64,000 nt of DNA from Adenophora triphylla var. japonica (taxonomy: Eukaryota > Streptophyta > Magnoliopsida > Asterales > Campanulaceae). Positions within the stretch are counted from its first letter, which is position 1. Each line of letters begins with the position of its first letter. The notes beneath the pieces are model-generated. The model made no database searches. It was not told the origin of the DNA and was given only the letters and a program-made list of their open reading frames with translations. The translations under genes were made by a program, and so were the position numbers. This document shows positions 1-9,120 of this stretch, piece after piece. The stretch is taken from positions 340,001 through 404,000 of the forward strand of contig JAFEMH010000988.1 of assembly GCA_022495995.1 (NCBI GenBank), written 5' to 3'.

Positions 1-588
1 GGAATTTGATGGGAATTTTTGGTTTTTGATTTTCGATTTTCGTTTTTTTCTTTTTTTGGTTTTTAAATTTAAAGATCTTAATCCAGGTTTAGGAGTTTGG
101 AGATTAATAATGAATTTTCGTTTCTTTTAAATCTAAGTTAAATCAAATATGATGATGTTTTTTATGAAAGTGGCGGCGGCGGTGGTGGTGGTGGTGGTGG
201 GAGCAGTGGCGGGACCAAAAATTATAGGGCAAATGACAATTAAAAATATTTTACTTCTCACTTTTTTTTTTATTATTTGTGTATTTATGAAATAACACTT
301 GCTAGATTATTTCATCTTTAAATCTATGATTAGTAATTTTTTTGTAAATATTTATTTTATTTAATCTTATTTTTTTATATATTTTATAAATTATTCAATC
401 TAAAATAATTAATAATTTTTTTGAAGCAAAATAATTAGTAATTTAAATTATTAGAAAAAAGGATAATAGTTAATATCTTAAATTATTTTAAATCATAGTA
501 ACTATTATCTTTATTTTTTTCAATATTTTAAATTTACTAATTATTTTTTTGTAATAAAAAAACTAAATATTTTTATTTATTATTTTAT
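1..588. other. AT-rich spacer without a gene
   Basis: No supportable reading frame is present. The stretch is very AT-rich, with runs of T and ATTATT-type sequence. It holds a GGC/GGT microsatellite at 171-200. At 224-239 there is a 16-base stretch that matches, with one mismatch, the outer end of the MITE that begins at 589, which suggests a stray remnant of a related copy. Confidence 0.7.
171..200 (+). repeat. (GGC)n(GGT)n microsatellite
   Basis: Three GGC units are followed by about seven GGT units. Similar GGT/CAC runs recur at about 41100-41130 and 44190-44220. It could be read as a Gly/Val-rich frame, but no flanking coding signal supports that. Confidence 0.85.
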
Positions 589-817
589 AGGGTAAATGAC
601 ACTTTAGGGCCTGAAGTATATGAAATGACCAAAATGCCCTTACTGAATCTCACGTGCATATCACATGGTCACTTAACGGCCTTTTTTGACGAAAAACGTA
701 AAAAACCCCTAAATTGATCAAAATAGTAACTTTGGGCCCTAAATTGACAGTTTTAAGACTTCATGCCCCAATGTGGTATCGCCCGTATACTTCAAGCCCT
801 AAATTATCATTTGTCCT
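589..817. mobile_element. MITE with about 32-bp terminal inverted repeats
   Basis: The left end starting AGGGTAAATGACAC and the reverse complement of the right end starting AGGACAAATGATAA align over 32 bases with 27 identities. The element is 229 bp and contains no reading frame. A clear target-site duplication was not identified, so its superfamily is left open. Confidence 0.7.
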
Positions 818-1080
818 TTTTAAAAATAATAATAATGGATTTTATTATTAAAAAAAATATTAAGGAGAAATTGCATTTTAGTATCCATTTTACAAGTTGT
901 TTTGATTAGTTATCGAATTAGTATTTATTATAAATTGATTACTGAGTTTATGTTTATGTTACAATCAGTTACAAATTTGGACGGCCCATTAAAAATCTAT
1001 CAAAAAGTATGACATATGTCACTCACATGACATAATTAAGGGGCAATTCTATCTTTTCCATACAATGAGATAATATAAAT

Positions 1081-2123
1081 GAGAATTGTTATTCACCCCC
1101 GCAAGTTTACTTAATACCCCCGCATTACTATTTTCAAAAAAATGTCATTAATTAAAATGACTTTATTACTCTCCACAAATCTCCCCTTCTTCAAATCAAT
1201 CACCATTCAATCCATACCCCCACAAATCCCTCCCAAATTCCCTCCGCTTCCCTCCAAAACTCCAAGAAATCATCAACCTCTTTCAATCTGTTCAAGAACC
1301 TAAAGCCAAGTACCAACAATTTTTATTCTACGCCCAGAAGCTTCCGCCGCTCGATCCCCAACAACTGAGAACAAGGTTCAGGGTTGCGTTTCTCAGGTCT
1401 GGGTTAGGGCTTACTTCGATTCCGACAAGAAAAATGTCATCTTTGAAGCCGACTCTGATGCTCAGCTCACTAAAGGATTCGCTGCTTTGCTTGTTCAAGG
1501 TCTTTCCGGCCGACCAATTGAGTAAATTCAGTTACAAAACAAAAAACTATGTTGGAAGAAATCATCAACCTCTTTCAATCTGTTCAAAATCGAACCAAGT
1601 GGGTTTGATGATTTGATGACCAAATTGTGATTCATTTCGTGTAATTCATATATGCCTGCGTAGCTTATGATATGTAGAACAACATATTCGAAAATCGTTG
1701 AATTTGGTTGTGTAGTTCTCGAGTTATTGTAATTTTAAGTTTTAAAAATTGTGTTGTTTTCGAATGTTCATGACTGTTTTTGACACTATTAAACTCATAT
1801 TTAAAGAAAAGTGTTAACATGAGTTTTGTTCTTCTCAGTGAGATCTTTTCATAGCCAGTTTATTTGTTTAATTTGACTAAAAAACGAGTGAGATATGGTC
1901 ATTCAAAGATTGGTTCGCGGAATTTGTCCGCTGAAAAATCCATCTCAAAAGGTTGCTATGAACACCATTAATGGTGGACGATCACTTTGATCGCAGCGGT
2001 TGAGCTTCAAGAAGGGATTTAAAGGGTATAATAGTAATAATAGGGGTGTAGTTTTAATTTTTAGAAATAAACTTAGTAATGCGGGGGTATTAAGTAAATT
2101 TGCGGGAGTGAATAACAATTCTC
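1081..2123. mobile_element. Pack-MULE-like element carrying a SufE fragment
   Basis: The left end (GAGAATTGTTATTCACCCCC, continuing to about 1130) is repeated as an inverted copy at about 2070-2123, giving terminal inverted repeats of roughly 50 bp. It is flanked by 9-bp direct repeats AATATAAAT (1072-1080) and AATACAAAT (2124-2132), 8 of 9 identical. Long TIRs plus a 9-bp duplication are the hallmark of Mutator-like elements. There is no transposase; the interior holds a host gene fragment similar to SufE, so it is a Pack-MULE. Part of the captured sequence is present twice: about 1263-1296 recurs at 1555-1588. Confidence 0.85.
1251..1525 (+). pseudogene. SUFE: Captured SufE-domain gene fragment (frameshifted)
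   Basis: SufE proteins accept sulfur from the cysteine desulfurase SufS/NFS2 on an active-site cysteine during plastid Fe-S cluster assembly. Frame 1 (from 1251) reads PPKLQEIINLFQSVQEPKAK and continues into a KYQQFLFYAQKLPPLD segment. The reading then moves to another frame at about 1370, where NKVQGCVSQVWVRAYFDSD and ADSDAQLTKGFAALLVQGL follow, ending at a TAA at 1523-1525. The conserved GCVSQVW motif with the catalytic Cys (codon 1385-1387) is present, but the protein breaks after GLSGRP and one frameshift separates the halves. It is therefore a partial, non-functional copy. It lies wholly inside the Pack-MULE and must derive from a parental gene elsewhere. Confidence 0.8.
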
Positions 2124-2279
2124 AATACAAATTACCCTTTCTATAAACTAAAAAGTATAAGGGACAAAGTTATAAAATAATAAACTAATGAACTAATAAG
2201 ACAAAAGAATTAAGTTTGAGATAATACAAATTACCCCCTTTATATAACCTGCCCCTTGCAGACCCAGATATCGCCTTTT

Positions 2280-2778
2280 TGATGTAAACAAACAGAGGTT
2301 ATGAGATGGAACCGAACGAAAACCAACAAGATTCGTTAACAAAGAAGGCACAGCCGTTCTTGTCCTTTATTTCAATTCATAAATCCAAAAACTAAGTTGT
2401 TTAACACTCAAAACAAGTTTAAATACTCCTAAACAAACCCTAAAACGTTTTTGATTGGAAAGGACTAAAATACCCTATTTAATTATTTTCTAAATCGCAG
2501 CAAAAAGACTTCAGCAAAAATCCCGTCAGTGTTCCAGGCGCCCGCCTGGGATTTTCTGAGGCGCCAACCTCGACTCCAGAAGCTTGGCCGTGACTTCTTT
2601 CTTCAGGTGAGGCGCACGCCTGGCCATGGATGGGGCGGCAGCCTGGAGCCCAGCTTGTTTCTTCAGCATCAGCGACTTCCCAGCTTGTTTCTCCAGCAGC
2701 CCAGCTTGTTTCTTCAGTATTAGCGGCTTGTTCTTCATCACGAGACTTGCCCTTTGGCCTTCCTCTGCAACTTCATCA
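2280..2778 (-). repeat. 3' LTR of element G
   Basis: It is a direct copy of 5261-5738 with point differences and an extra copy of a roughly 21-bp internal repeat (CAGCTTGTTTCTTCAG-type unit, about 2655-2720), which makes it slightly longer. Termini are TGATG and CATCA. The 5-bp duplication CTTTT is immediately outside. Confidence 0.9.
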
Positions 2779-2796
2779 TTCACCCCCCCTTGAAAA
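2779..2796 (-). other. Polypurine tract of element G
   Basis: On the minus strand TTTTTCAAGGGGGGGTGA lies directly before the 3' LTR start TGATGAAG. Such a purine run primes plus-strand DNA synthesis. The preceding codons read GIDSWSSLFQGG, a typical gypsy pol C-terminus. Confidence 0.75.
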
Positions 2797-2972
2797 AGAC
2801 TCGACCACGAGTCGATACCAACGAGATACCTGAACAGCAGCCCCATCTTGCTCAAGTGAACCCAAAGTAGTCCTCCCGCCTGAAAAGCAATTCTCTTACG
2901 GTGTGTACCAACTTGTTGCTTGGACCTACTGTGTTGCTCTGATGTGTCGTCCACACTAGACCAGCTGAGGAG

Positions 2973-4090
2973 TTAATGATTAATGGGGACAGAAGCCTTA
3001 TCGAAGTCAAGTTTCTTTTGGTAGTGATTAGGGTGCAATGTAACCGTCACTCCATCTTTCGTAAAGGTATAAGTGTTGTTGTAGCCATCATGCTTAACTC
3101 TCCGATCAAACAACCACGGACGACCAAGCACTAAATGACACACAACCATTGGCACCACATCACACCATACATCATCCGAGTAACGTTTACCAATGGAAAA
3201 TTGCACCAAACACCGCATGTTTACCCTCAATAAATTCCCCTCGCTCAGCCAAGACAACTTGTATGGTCGTGGGTGTTCTTCCGTTTGCAAGCTTAATTTA
3301 TCAACCATCTCAGTAGAAATGATGTTTTCACAACTACCACCATCAATGATCACGGTGCACACTTTCCCCATGGCAGTACACTTAGTCCGAAAAATGCTAT
3401 GACGAAGCCAATCCTCATTTTCCACCTCATTCACATTCAACACCCATTGAACTACCAATGCCACTCCTTGATCAGCATACACTTCTTCCGTTTCACCACT
3501 TGAATCATCTGGTGCTTCATCATAATATCCTCCATTAAGGCGACAACATGTCGATTGGGACACTTGGCCCTTAAATGACCAATCCCATGACATTTGAAGC
3601 ACCGGGTTGCCTTATTACCCCTTAAAGCTTCCTGAACTGCACCAGATTTTTCTGCGACTGGTGTTACTGGGACTATAGGTGTAACCCCCTCAACCTTGCT
3701 AGGACTTCCACTACTATGATTACCCGAAAAAGTCTTTTGTTGCCAACCATTCACACTCTTCTTTCGCTGCAATTGCTTTTCAACCTTCAAAGAAAGCCTA
3801 CAAACATCATCATAAGTCCAGTATTGTTGCAGGTGGACAACATCTGAAATATCAGTGCGCAATCCCCCAAGAAAACGGGCTACTGTTTGCTCGTCTTCTT
3901 CTGCAACGTCATACTTCATCCACAAACGGTCAAACTCATGGATAAACTCCTCTACAGCCATATCCCCTTGCCTCAAACTATGATAAGCAAGAAAAGAATC
4001 CTGTCTATAGTGGTCCGGAAGAAATTTTTGCCTTAACAGTTTCTTCATTTTATCCCAAGATTGAACCTTGGATTTACCCTCCCTAAGATT
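2973..4090 (-). pseudogene. gag and protease remnant of gypsy element G
   Basis: On the minus strand, 4090 to about 3560 encodes a Retrotrans_gag-type domain (SWDKMKKLLRQKFLPDHY, then a Q-L-RQGDMAVEEFI region) and a CCHC zinc knuckle CFKCHGIGHLRAKC that binds RNA. After a frame change near 3500 the frame ending at 2973 holds a retropepsin-like domain with active site IIDGGSCENIIS and a later LGRPWLFD motif. The frame then stops and the polymerase is missing. The gag N-terminus is also missing because the sequence switches near 4086 to oppositely oriented DNA. It is clearly gypsy type and not functional. Confidence 0.85.
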
Positions 4091-4494
4091 AATATTAGGT
4101 TTAATTTTAATTATTATTGTTATTTTTATTGTCAATTTCGGATTTAATATTAGGTTGTTAGTATTTTTGGTATTAGAAGTATATTAGGACTTTATTTTAA
4201 TGTTTTATTGATTGATTAGGTTACTATATAGACTAGGGTTATTTTGGGGAAGTTTTTGACTTGTTTTTCAAGTCCTAGGATCACTATATAATGAGGGCTA
4301 ATTGTAATTCCTAAAATCAGTTGTTGATTAATAAAAATTGAGTGTTTACTCTGTTAAATCCGAAAGTTTGAGTGTTCTCCTTTCGTCCAATTCCCGGCAA
4401 TCGTGCGCGATTCAACGTGGGTTGAAGGTCTCTTGCTAGGATCGATTAAATTCTTCTAGTAATTGACATCTATTAAGTCTTCCGCTACGTCAGT

Positions 4495-4506
4495 TGGTAT
4501 CAGAGC
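4495..4506 (+). other. PBS for initiator Met-tRNA (fragment H)
   Basis: TGGTATCAGAGC is complementary to the 3' end of plant initiator methionine tRNA, the primer of many plant LTR elements. It sits two to three bases after an LTR end (...ACGTCA), showing that the sequence to its left is a 5' LTR read on the plus strand. Confidence 0.85.
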
Positions 4507-4527
4507 CTTTCGTTCGATTCAGAAAGA

Positions 4528-4742
4528 ATGGTTCGGGGGCAGAAGAGATAAACTGTGGAAGCGATCTACGAGCGAGATGAGGCGGTTCTGGAGAAACGCT
4601 TCGGATCCATCATAGATCAACGTATGGAGTTGTTGATGGAACAGTTAACGGCCTGGATGACCGACTTGTTCAATCAACAGACTCGGAGGAATCAGCCTAG
4701 ACCTGGTGGCGGCGCACGGCGAGGCCTGGGAGGTGGATTCTG
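4528..4742 (+). pseudogene. gag N-terminus of fragment H
   Basis: It starts ATG at 4528, 22 bases after the PBS, but an in-frame TAA follows after seven codons. The frame then continues as VEAIYERDEAVLEKRFGS, QRMELLMEQLTAWMTDLF and a GGGARRG tail. This charged, coiled-coil-like start is usual for plant gypsy gag. The C-terminal gag portion is missing on this strand, while a matching gag C-terminus occurs in the opposite orientation at 3560-4090. Confidence 0.6.
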
Positions 4743-5260
4743 ATGGTGGTGATATTTCGTGGCCTTTCGTCGAATCGGCGACTACCGAACTTTTCATCGA
4801 TTGGTCAAAACCACCTATTTATGATGAATGTAATTATGTAATCTGTCAATTACCAACATCTCATCATATGGGTGTACCAATGGTTGGCGTTGAATCTTCA
4901 CAAGATAAATTGATGTGCAAGTTTGACAATGGTCATCCTTACGAAGATCCTTTCAATGTTGATAGTTCTAAGGTTTCAAATTCGTGGTTCTTCAAAAGGA
5001 TGATTATTGAGAAATTTCTCATGAATGGATGGACGGACTGGATGGATATCATGGCGAGTGGTACTAAATTTAAAGTCCGTAAAACATTTAAAAGGCAGGG
5101 GGACCGATTGGTTCAAGCAACAGACCTCAGAGGAAATAGCCCGTGGAGCCCTATCGTGGGTATAGACTCGTGGACGAGTCTTTCAAAGGAGGCAAGAATG
5201 ATGCAGGACATCATAGGGAGCGGCCATGCAGCATATTCGGGAGCGGCCGTGCAAGGCGAA

Positions 5261-5738
5261 TGATGTAAACAAACAGAGGTTATGAGATGGAACCGAACGA
5301 AAATCAACAAGATCCGTTAACAAAGAAGGCACAGCCGTTCTTGTCCTTTATTTCAATTCATAAATCCAAAAACTAAGTTGTTTAATACTCAAAACAAGTT
5401 TAAATACTCCTAAACAAACCCTAAAACATTTTTGATTGGAAAGGACTAAAATACCCTATTTAATTGTTTTCTAAATCGCAGCAAAAAGACTTCAGCAAAA
5501 ATCCCGTCAGTGTTCCAGGCGCCCGCCTGGGATTTTCTGAGGCGCCAACCTCGACTCCAGAAGCTCGGCCGTGACTTCTTTCTTCAGGTGAGGCGCACGC
5601 CTGGCCATGGATGGGGCGGCCGCCTGGAGCCCAGCTTGTTTCTTCAGCATCAACGACTTCCCAGCTTGTTTCTTCAGCATTAGCGACTTGTTGTTCATCA
5701 CGAGACTTGCCCTTTGGCCTTCCTCTGCAACTGCATCA
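5261..5738 (-). repeat. 5' LTR of element G
   Basis: A near-identical direct copy of 2280-2778 (478 bp). It ends CATCA, followed by the target duplication CTTTT at 5739-5743. On the minus strand no recognisable tRNA primer site follows it, consistent with loss of the adjoining region when fragment H joined. Confidence 0.9.
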
Positions 5739-5743
5739 CTTTT

Positions 5744-6076
5744 CCTTTTGCATTCCCGTTATTGTTCACTCTCACCTCCATAGGCAGCACTCTCCCATCT
5801 CTGGCCATCTTAGTACTCTTCATCTCATCGCCTTCTACCATCCGCGTTTCCTCCAGAAATTGCTTTTCCCACCCACTTCAACACTGGCCTAACAAAATAA
5901 GGAGAGAAAGAAGTGATCATTAAAACCCATTTTGAAGATCACACTGAGCAGCAGAAAAAAGTGAATGTGAATGTGAATGTGGTTTCAACAAATTTCTATT
6001 TAGAGGTGTTTAGGTGGGTTTGGACAAAATCAAAGGTCGCCCCTCTCTCTCTCTCTCTCTTTCTCTCTGATTATTA
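5744..6076. other. Spacer with (CT)n microsatellite
   Basis: No gene is assigned. On the minus strand a short frame (about 5890 to 5744, MVEGDEMKSTKMARDGRV...) is interrupted exactly by the insertion of element G and would continue across the insertion for about 15 codons. Its identity is unknown. A CT microsatellite lies at 6042-6066. Confidence 0.5.
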
Positions 6077-6312
6077 GAGCATTCCCAAGGGAGGAGGCAA
6101 ATGGAAAATTTGCCTCCTCTTTGACACTGTTCATACCCCAATGGAGGAGGCAAATGTGTGGCAAATTTGCCACACATGAATAGTAAGTGGCAACATTTGC
6201 CTCCTCTTTGACACTGTTCATACCCCCAATAGAGGAGGCAAATGTGTGGCAAATTTGCCACACATGAATAGTAAGTGGCAAATTTGCCTCCTCACTATTC
6301 ATGGGTGGCAAA
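6077..6312. repeat. Subterminal repeats of the Harbinger element
   Basis: A roughly 80-90 bp unit beginning CTTTGACACTGTTCATACCC, containing GAGGAGGCAAATGTGTGGCA and the palindromic GGCAAATTTGCC, occurs twice in tandem (about 6119 and 6208 onwards). GGCAAATTTGCC-type motifs also occur near the right end (about 40752-40795). Subterminal repeats of this kind commonly serve as transposase-binding sites; that role is inferred here. Confidence 0.7.
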
Positions 6313-6522
6313 TGTCTTTTGTGTATTTTTAATGTGTTTTTTTTTGTTAATGTAATAATAAACTATTTTAGTGATATATTATGTGATATATTTTTTTGTG
6401 ATATATTTTTTTTATGAGATACTTTTTTGTGATATATTTTTTTAGTTATTACGAATTTTAATACAAATTACAAAATACAAAAAACAACTGAAATATAAAT
6501 TAGACATTAAATACATCGAAAT

Positions 6523-7581
6523 TTAATATTCTCCCAAATCACTTCTTCCACTTCCTCCAATGTTACTAAAATATTGTTGGAAAGAGTCAGACCGACTCTC
6601 GAATTGAGTTTGATTAGTTTTTTGCACAATTTTTAGTTGCTCATTTCTATACCATTCACGTCTAGCTAGATCACTAATAGTGTCCAAATCTTTGTCCATA
6701 ATTTTATCATCCCTTTTCTGTTGACTTATTCTTGAAAATTCATCTGCGACTCTTATTTGCTGTAGGTTTGATTCGGCCATTATATCGCCAATCCTTTTAT
6801 TTGATTCCTCCACAACTTTTGTTGCACAAGATGTTTCTTCTCCCAATTTTCTTTTTTGTTTAGCCTTCTTCACTCCCCCTGATTGGCACGGTGAAACACC
6901 ATCAGTGTCGTCACTTAAATTGACGTTAAATGTTACTCCCGGAGAAGAGAAATCGGGAGATTCTGGCACCGATCCATCAAATTGTTGTGAAACAACAATG
7001 ATGTTGCGTCTTTGGTTGTTATTCCCGACATCCACAAAATCTTTTATTTTTCGGAACACGTGATCAAACTTGAATCCCTTTGTATACTTGGGATCAGTCA
7101 TCAACATGATCTTTGCTCTATGCATCTGCATGATTTTTATAAAAATAATTAATCACCAAAATTTTAAAAATTATACATCTAAAATATAAAAAGAATATCA
7201 ACTTACAATATCTTCATTCGAAGCACCACTGGGATTCAGAAGTTCAATTTGTGCAATGCATCCATTAAGTGACCTCACTGCACTTTTGATTAATGTGAAA
7301 CGATCTTTCAAAGACTTCGCGTTTCGAGAAGAAATGATGGTACTTGGTCGAGTAGAATTGTAATTGGCCTCTATGCGTGACCATAATGTGGCTCCAGATT
7401 GATTGTTTCCTATAATGGGATCTTGAGTGACTTCGGAGTATACATGACAGAGGTGGATATCTTCCTCAGCAGAATAAGAGCCACTTCGGAAGTTTGCCAT
7501 TGAAAAATTTATGAAGCTAGAAAAGAAATTGTAGTCACAAAGTTGAAATTGAAATGGGATAGATACTCCATAGTTACTCAT
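6523..7581 (-). CDS. Harbinger ORF1: Myb/SANT-like DNA-binding protein
   Basis: It has two exons on the minus strand: 7581-7207 and 7125-6523, joined by a GTAAGT...GCAG intron in phase 0, giving 325 codons that end TAA. Exon 1 (about residues 28-125) carries a trihelix/Myb-like fold with SYSAEEDIHLCHVY, a TLWSRIEANYN segment and SLKDRFTLIKSAV, ending NPSGASNEDI at the splice. Exon 2 has a basic GVKKAKQKRKLGEE stretch and a glutamine/acidic coiled C-terminus like the NAM-associated domain. In PIF/Harbinger elements this partner protein brings the transposase to the nucleus and the element ends. The frame is open throughout, unlike its transposase. A start at the second Met (7497) is also possible. 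Confidence 0.75.
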
Positions 7582-7600
7582 GGATATTTATAGACTGGAC

Positions 7601-7800
7601 TGTGCTTTTCCATACTCTCATAACTTTTCAAATAGCAACCTACGGTGGGGATTAAAAGATCAGATTACCTATCAATGGCTACAAATCAATTCACAAGGAT
7701 TGTGCTTTTCCATACTCTCATAACTTTTCAAATAGCAACCTACGGTGGAGATTAAAAGATCAGATTACCCATCAATGGCTACAAATCAATTCACAAGGAG
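7601..7800. repeat. 100-bp tandem duplication between ORF1 and transposase
   Basis: Positions 7601-7700 and 7701-7800 are almost identical 100-bp units (each begins TGTGCTTTTCCATACTCTCA). They sit in the divergent promoter region between ORF1 (minus) and the transposase (plus), so the shared promoter has been doubled. Confidence 0.85.
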
Positions 7801-7908
7801 TGTGATTTTACATTTGATGTTATAAAAAGAGTACCATTGTTGATACATTTTCCTCATTCTTATCTTTCATCATTTCTTTCATCACTTCTTTCATCACCAT
7901 TTCATACT

Positions 7909-8367
7909 ATGAATACCAATTTCGCTAGCTCTTCTCACATATCTTCTTCTTCTGATGATGATGATGATATGGAACAGTGTGGGCGCATCATAGCCAATTT
8001 CCATAAGCAAAATATAAATCTTTGTGAGATAGCAATGTCCAATAATAATTTCCTTCTTGAGTGCCTAAACAATTCAAAATGTCGAGCCTACTAGTGGAGG
8101 CTCAGTTGTTGGTCATAGAGTGATAAATCGTGGTCGAAAAGCCGTGGATCGTAATTTGTTTATTGATTACTTTGCTGAAGAACCAAAATACGAAGAAGAC
8201 ATGTTTCGTCGACGGTATCGTATGTCTAAAAATTTATTTCTTAAAATTGTTGATGCTGTGAAAAATCATGATGGTTATTTTGTACAAAGAAGAGATGCAA
8301 CAGGTACACTTGGTTTGTCCACACTTCAATAGACAACAGCAGCATTAAGGGTTCTAGCATTAGGGGT
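7909..8367 (+). pseudogene. Harbinger transposase, 5' part (split by copia A)
   Basis: The start is ATG at 7909, with a Ser/Asp-rich N-terminus. A frameshift near 8080-8090 moves the reading to the frame containing VINRGRKAVDRNLFIDYFAE, then FRRRYRMSKNLFLKIVDAV and RRDATGTLGLSTLQ, which match the N-terminal conserved block of plant PIF/Harbinger (DDE_Tnp_4) transposases. A TAG stop lies at 8330-8332, where the family usually has a Lys codon. The frame then reads TTAALRVLALGV to the copia insertion at 8368. The rest of the gene resumes at 39557. Confidence 0.85.
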
Positions 8368-9120
8368 TGTTAGAAAAATCTAAACAATCGAGCACAAAAG
8401 AAAAAGAATTACAATAAAATTGAAATACAATATACAACATAAAAATTAACAAAGAAAAAAACCGTAAGTCGTCGTCTTGAATTTGCTTGAATCCGACCCG
8501 TGTTAGACACTCTCCTTAAGACTAATTCGCCCCCTCACTACGAGTGCTCGAGGTCTTCAATGAACGTTAGTCTCCAAGGATAGAACGGATGAACCGGAAC
8601 AACTTTGCACTTAAGTTTTCCGGCAAATTTCCCTATGCTTGGACAAAATCACCATAGATATTTCTCTAGGAGGCCAAAGGAAGAAGATAACAAATTGCAA
8701 GAGGGAGGATGGAAAGATTGATGAAAAATCATTCTAGTTTCTTGTTGTGGGTAACTCTCCTCTAGCTCCACCAAAAGTCCTAGAATTTTATAGGAAGGTC
8801 CTTTCAATTTGTAACCCCAAGACTCTTGGTATGTATCCAATTAATGAAGATCCTTTCAATTTGTAACCCCAAGACTCTTGGAATGTATCCAATTAATCCC
8901 TTAATAATTTGGATTTATGGAACATCAATAGTTTGATGAAGTTTCAAAAGTTACACTTTCAACCCACCAACTTTGAGCTATCATATCTTTCTTATCCAAT
9001 ACCAAATTGGACATCTAGATATGACGTGGAACATGAACTCACAATAATCTTTGTCAAACGACAAACGATTCATGTAAGAAAAATACACATTTCCTTCACA
9101 TATAACGAATTTTTCCAACA
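8368..9120 (-). repeat. 3' LTR of copia A
   Basis: A direct 753-bp match to 38804-39556 with TG...CA ends. It contains a short internal tandem copy (CCTTTCAATTTGTAACCCCA at about 8790 and 8851). The left flank GGGGT is the target duplication, inside the Harbinger transposase gene. Confidence 0.92.

Larger units (their letters stand above)
4086..5256 (+). mobile_element. Oppositely oriented gypsy fragment H inside element G
   Basis: Read on the plus strand it has, in order: an LTR end with a TATA box (TATATAA at 4285-4291); a PBS; the start of a gag gene (4528-4742); a partial reading frame (4743-5140) of uncertain identity; a pol-type C-terminus reading GIDSWTSLSKEA; a purine tract (about 5186-5201); and an LTR-like start TGATGCAGGACATC at 5204. 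Both the 5' part of its LTR and most of pol are missing. It looks like a deleted, related element that replaced the 5' half of element G in inverted orientation. The exact junction near 4086 is estimated from where gag similarity on the minus strand ends. Confidence 0.6.
2280..5738 (-). mobile_element. Chimeric Ty3/gypsy-type LTR retrotransposon (element G)
   Basis: Two direct repeats (2280-2778 and 5261-5738) begin TGATG and end CATCA and are flanked by the 5-bp duplication CTTTT (2275-2279 and 5739-5743). A polypurine tract next to the left LTR and gag/protease frames on the minus strand set the orientation, so the 5' LTR is on the right. Reverse transcriptase, RNase H and integrase are absent, and no PBS adjoins the right LTR. 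Instead 4086-5256 holds the end of a different LTR, a PBS and a gag start in plus orientation. The whole is 3459 bp, far shorter than an autonomous gypsy element, so it is non-autonomous and rearranged. Confidence 0.85.

Noticed and set aside
4495..4506. tRNA gene suggested by the Met-tRNA-like sequence (also at 50697)
   Set aside because: Only the 12-base primer complement is present, without cloverleaf arms; it is a retrotransposon PBS.
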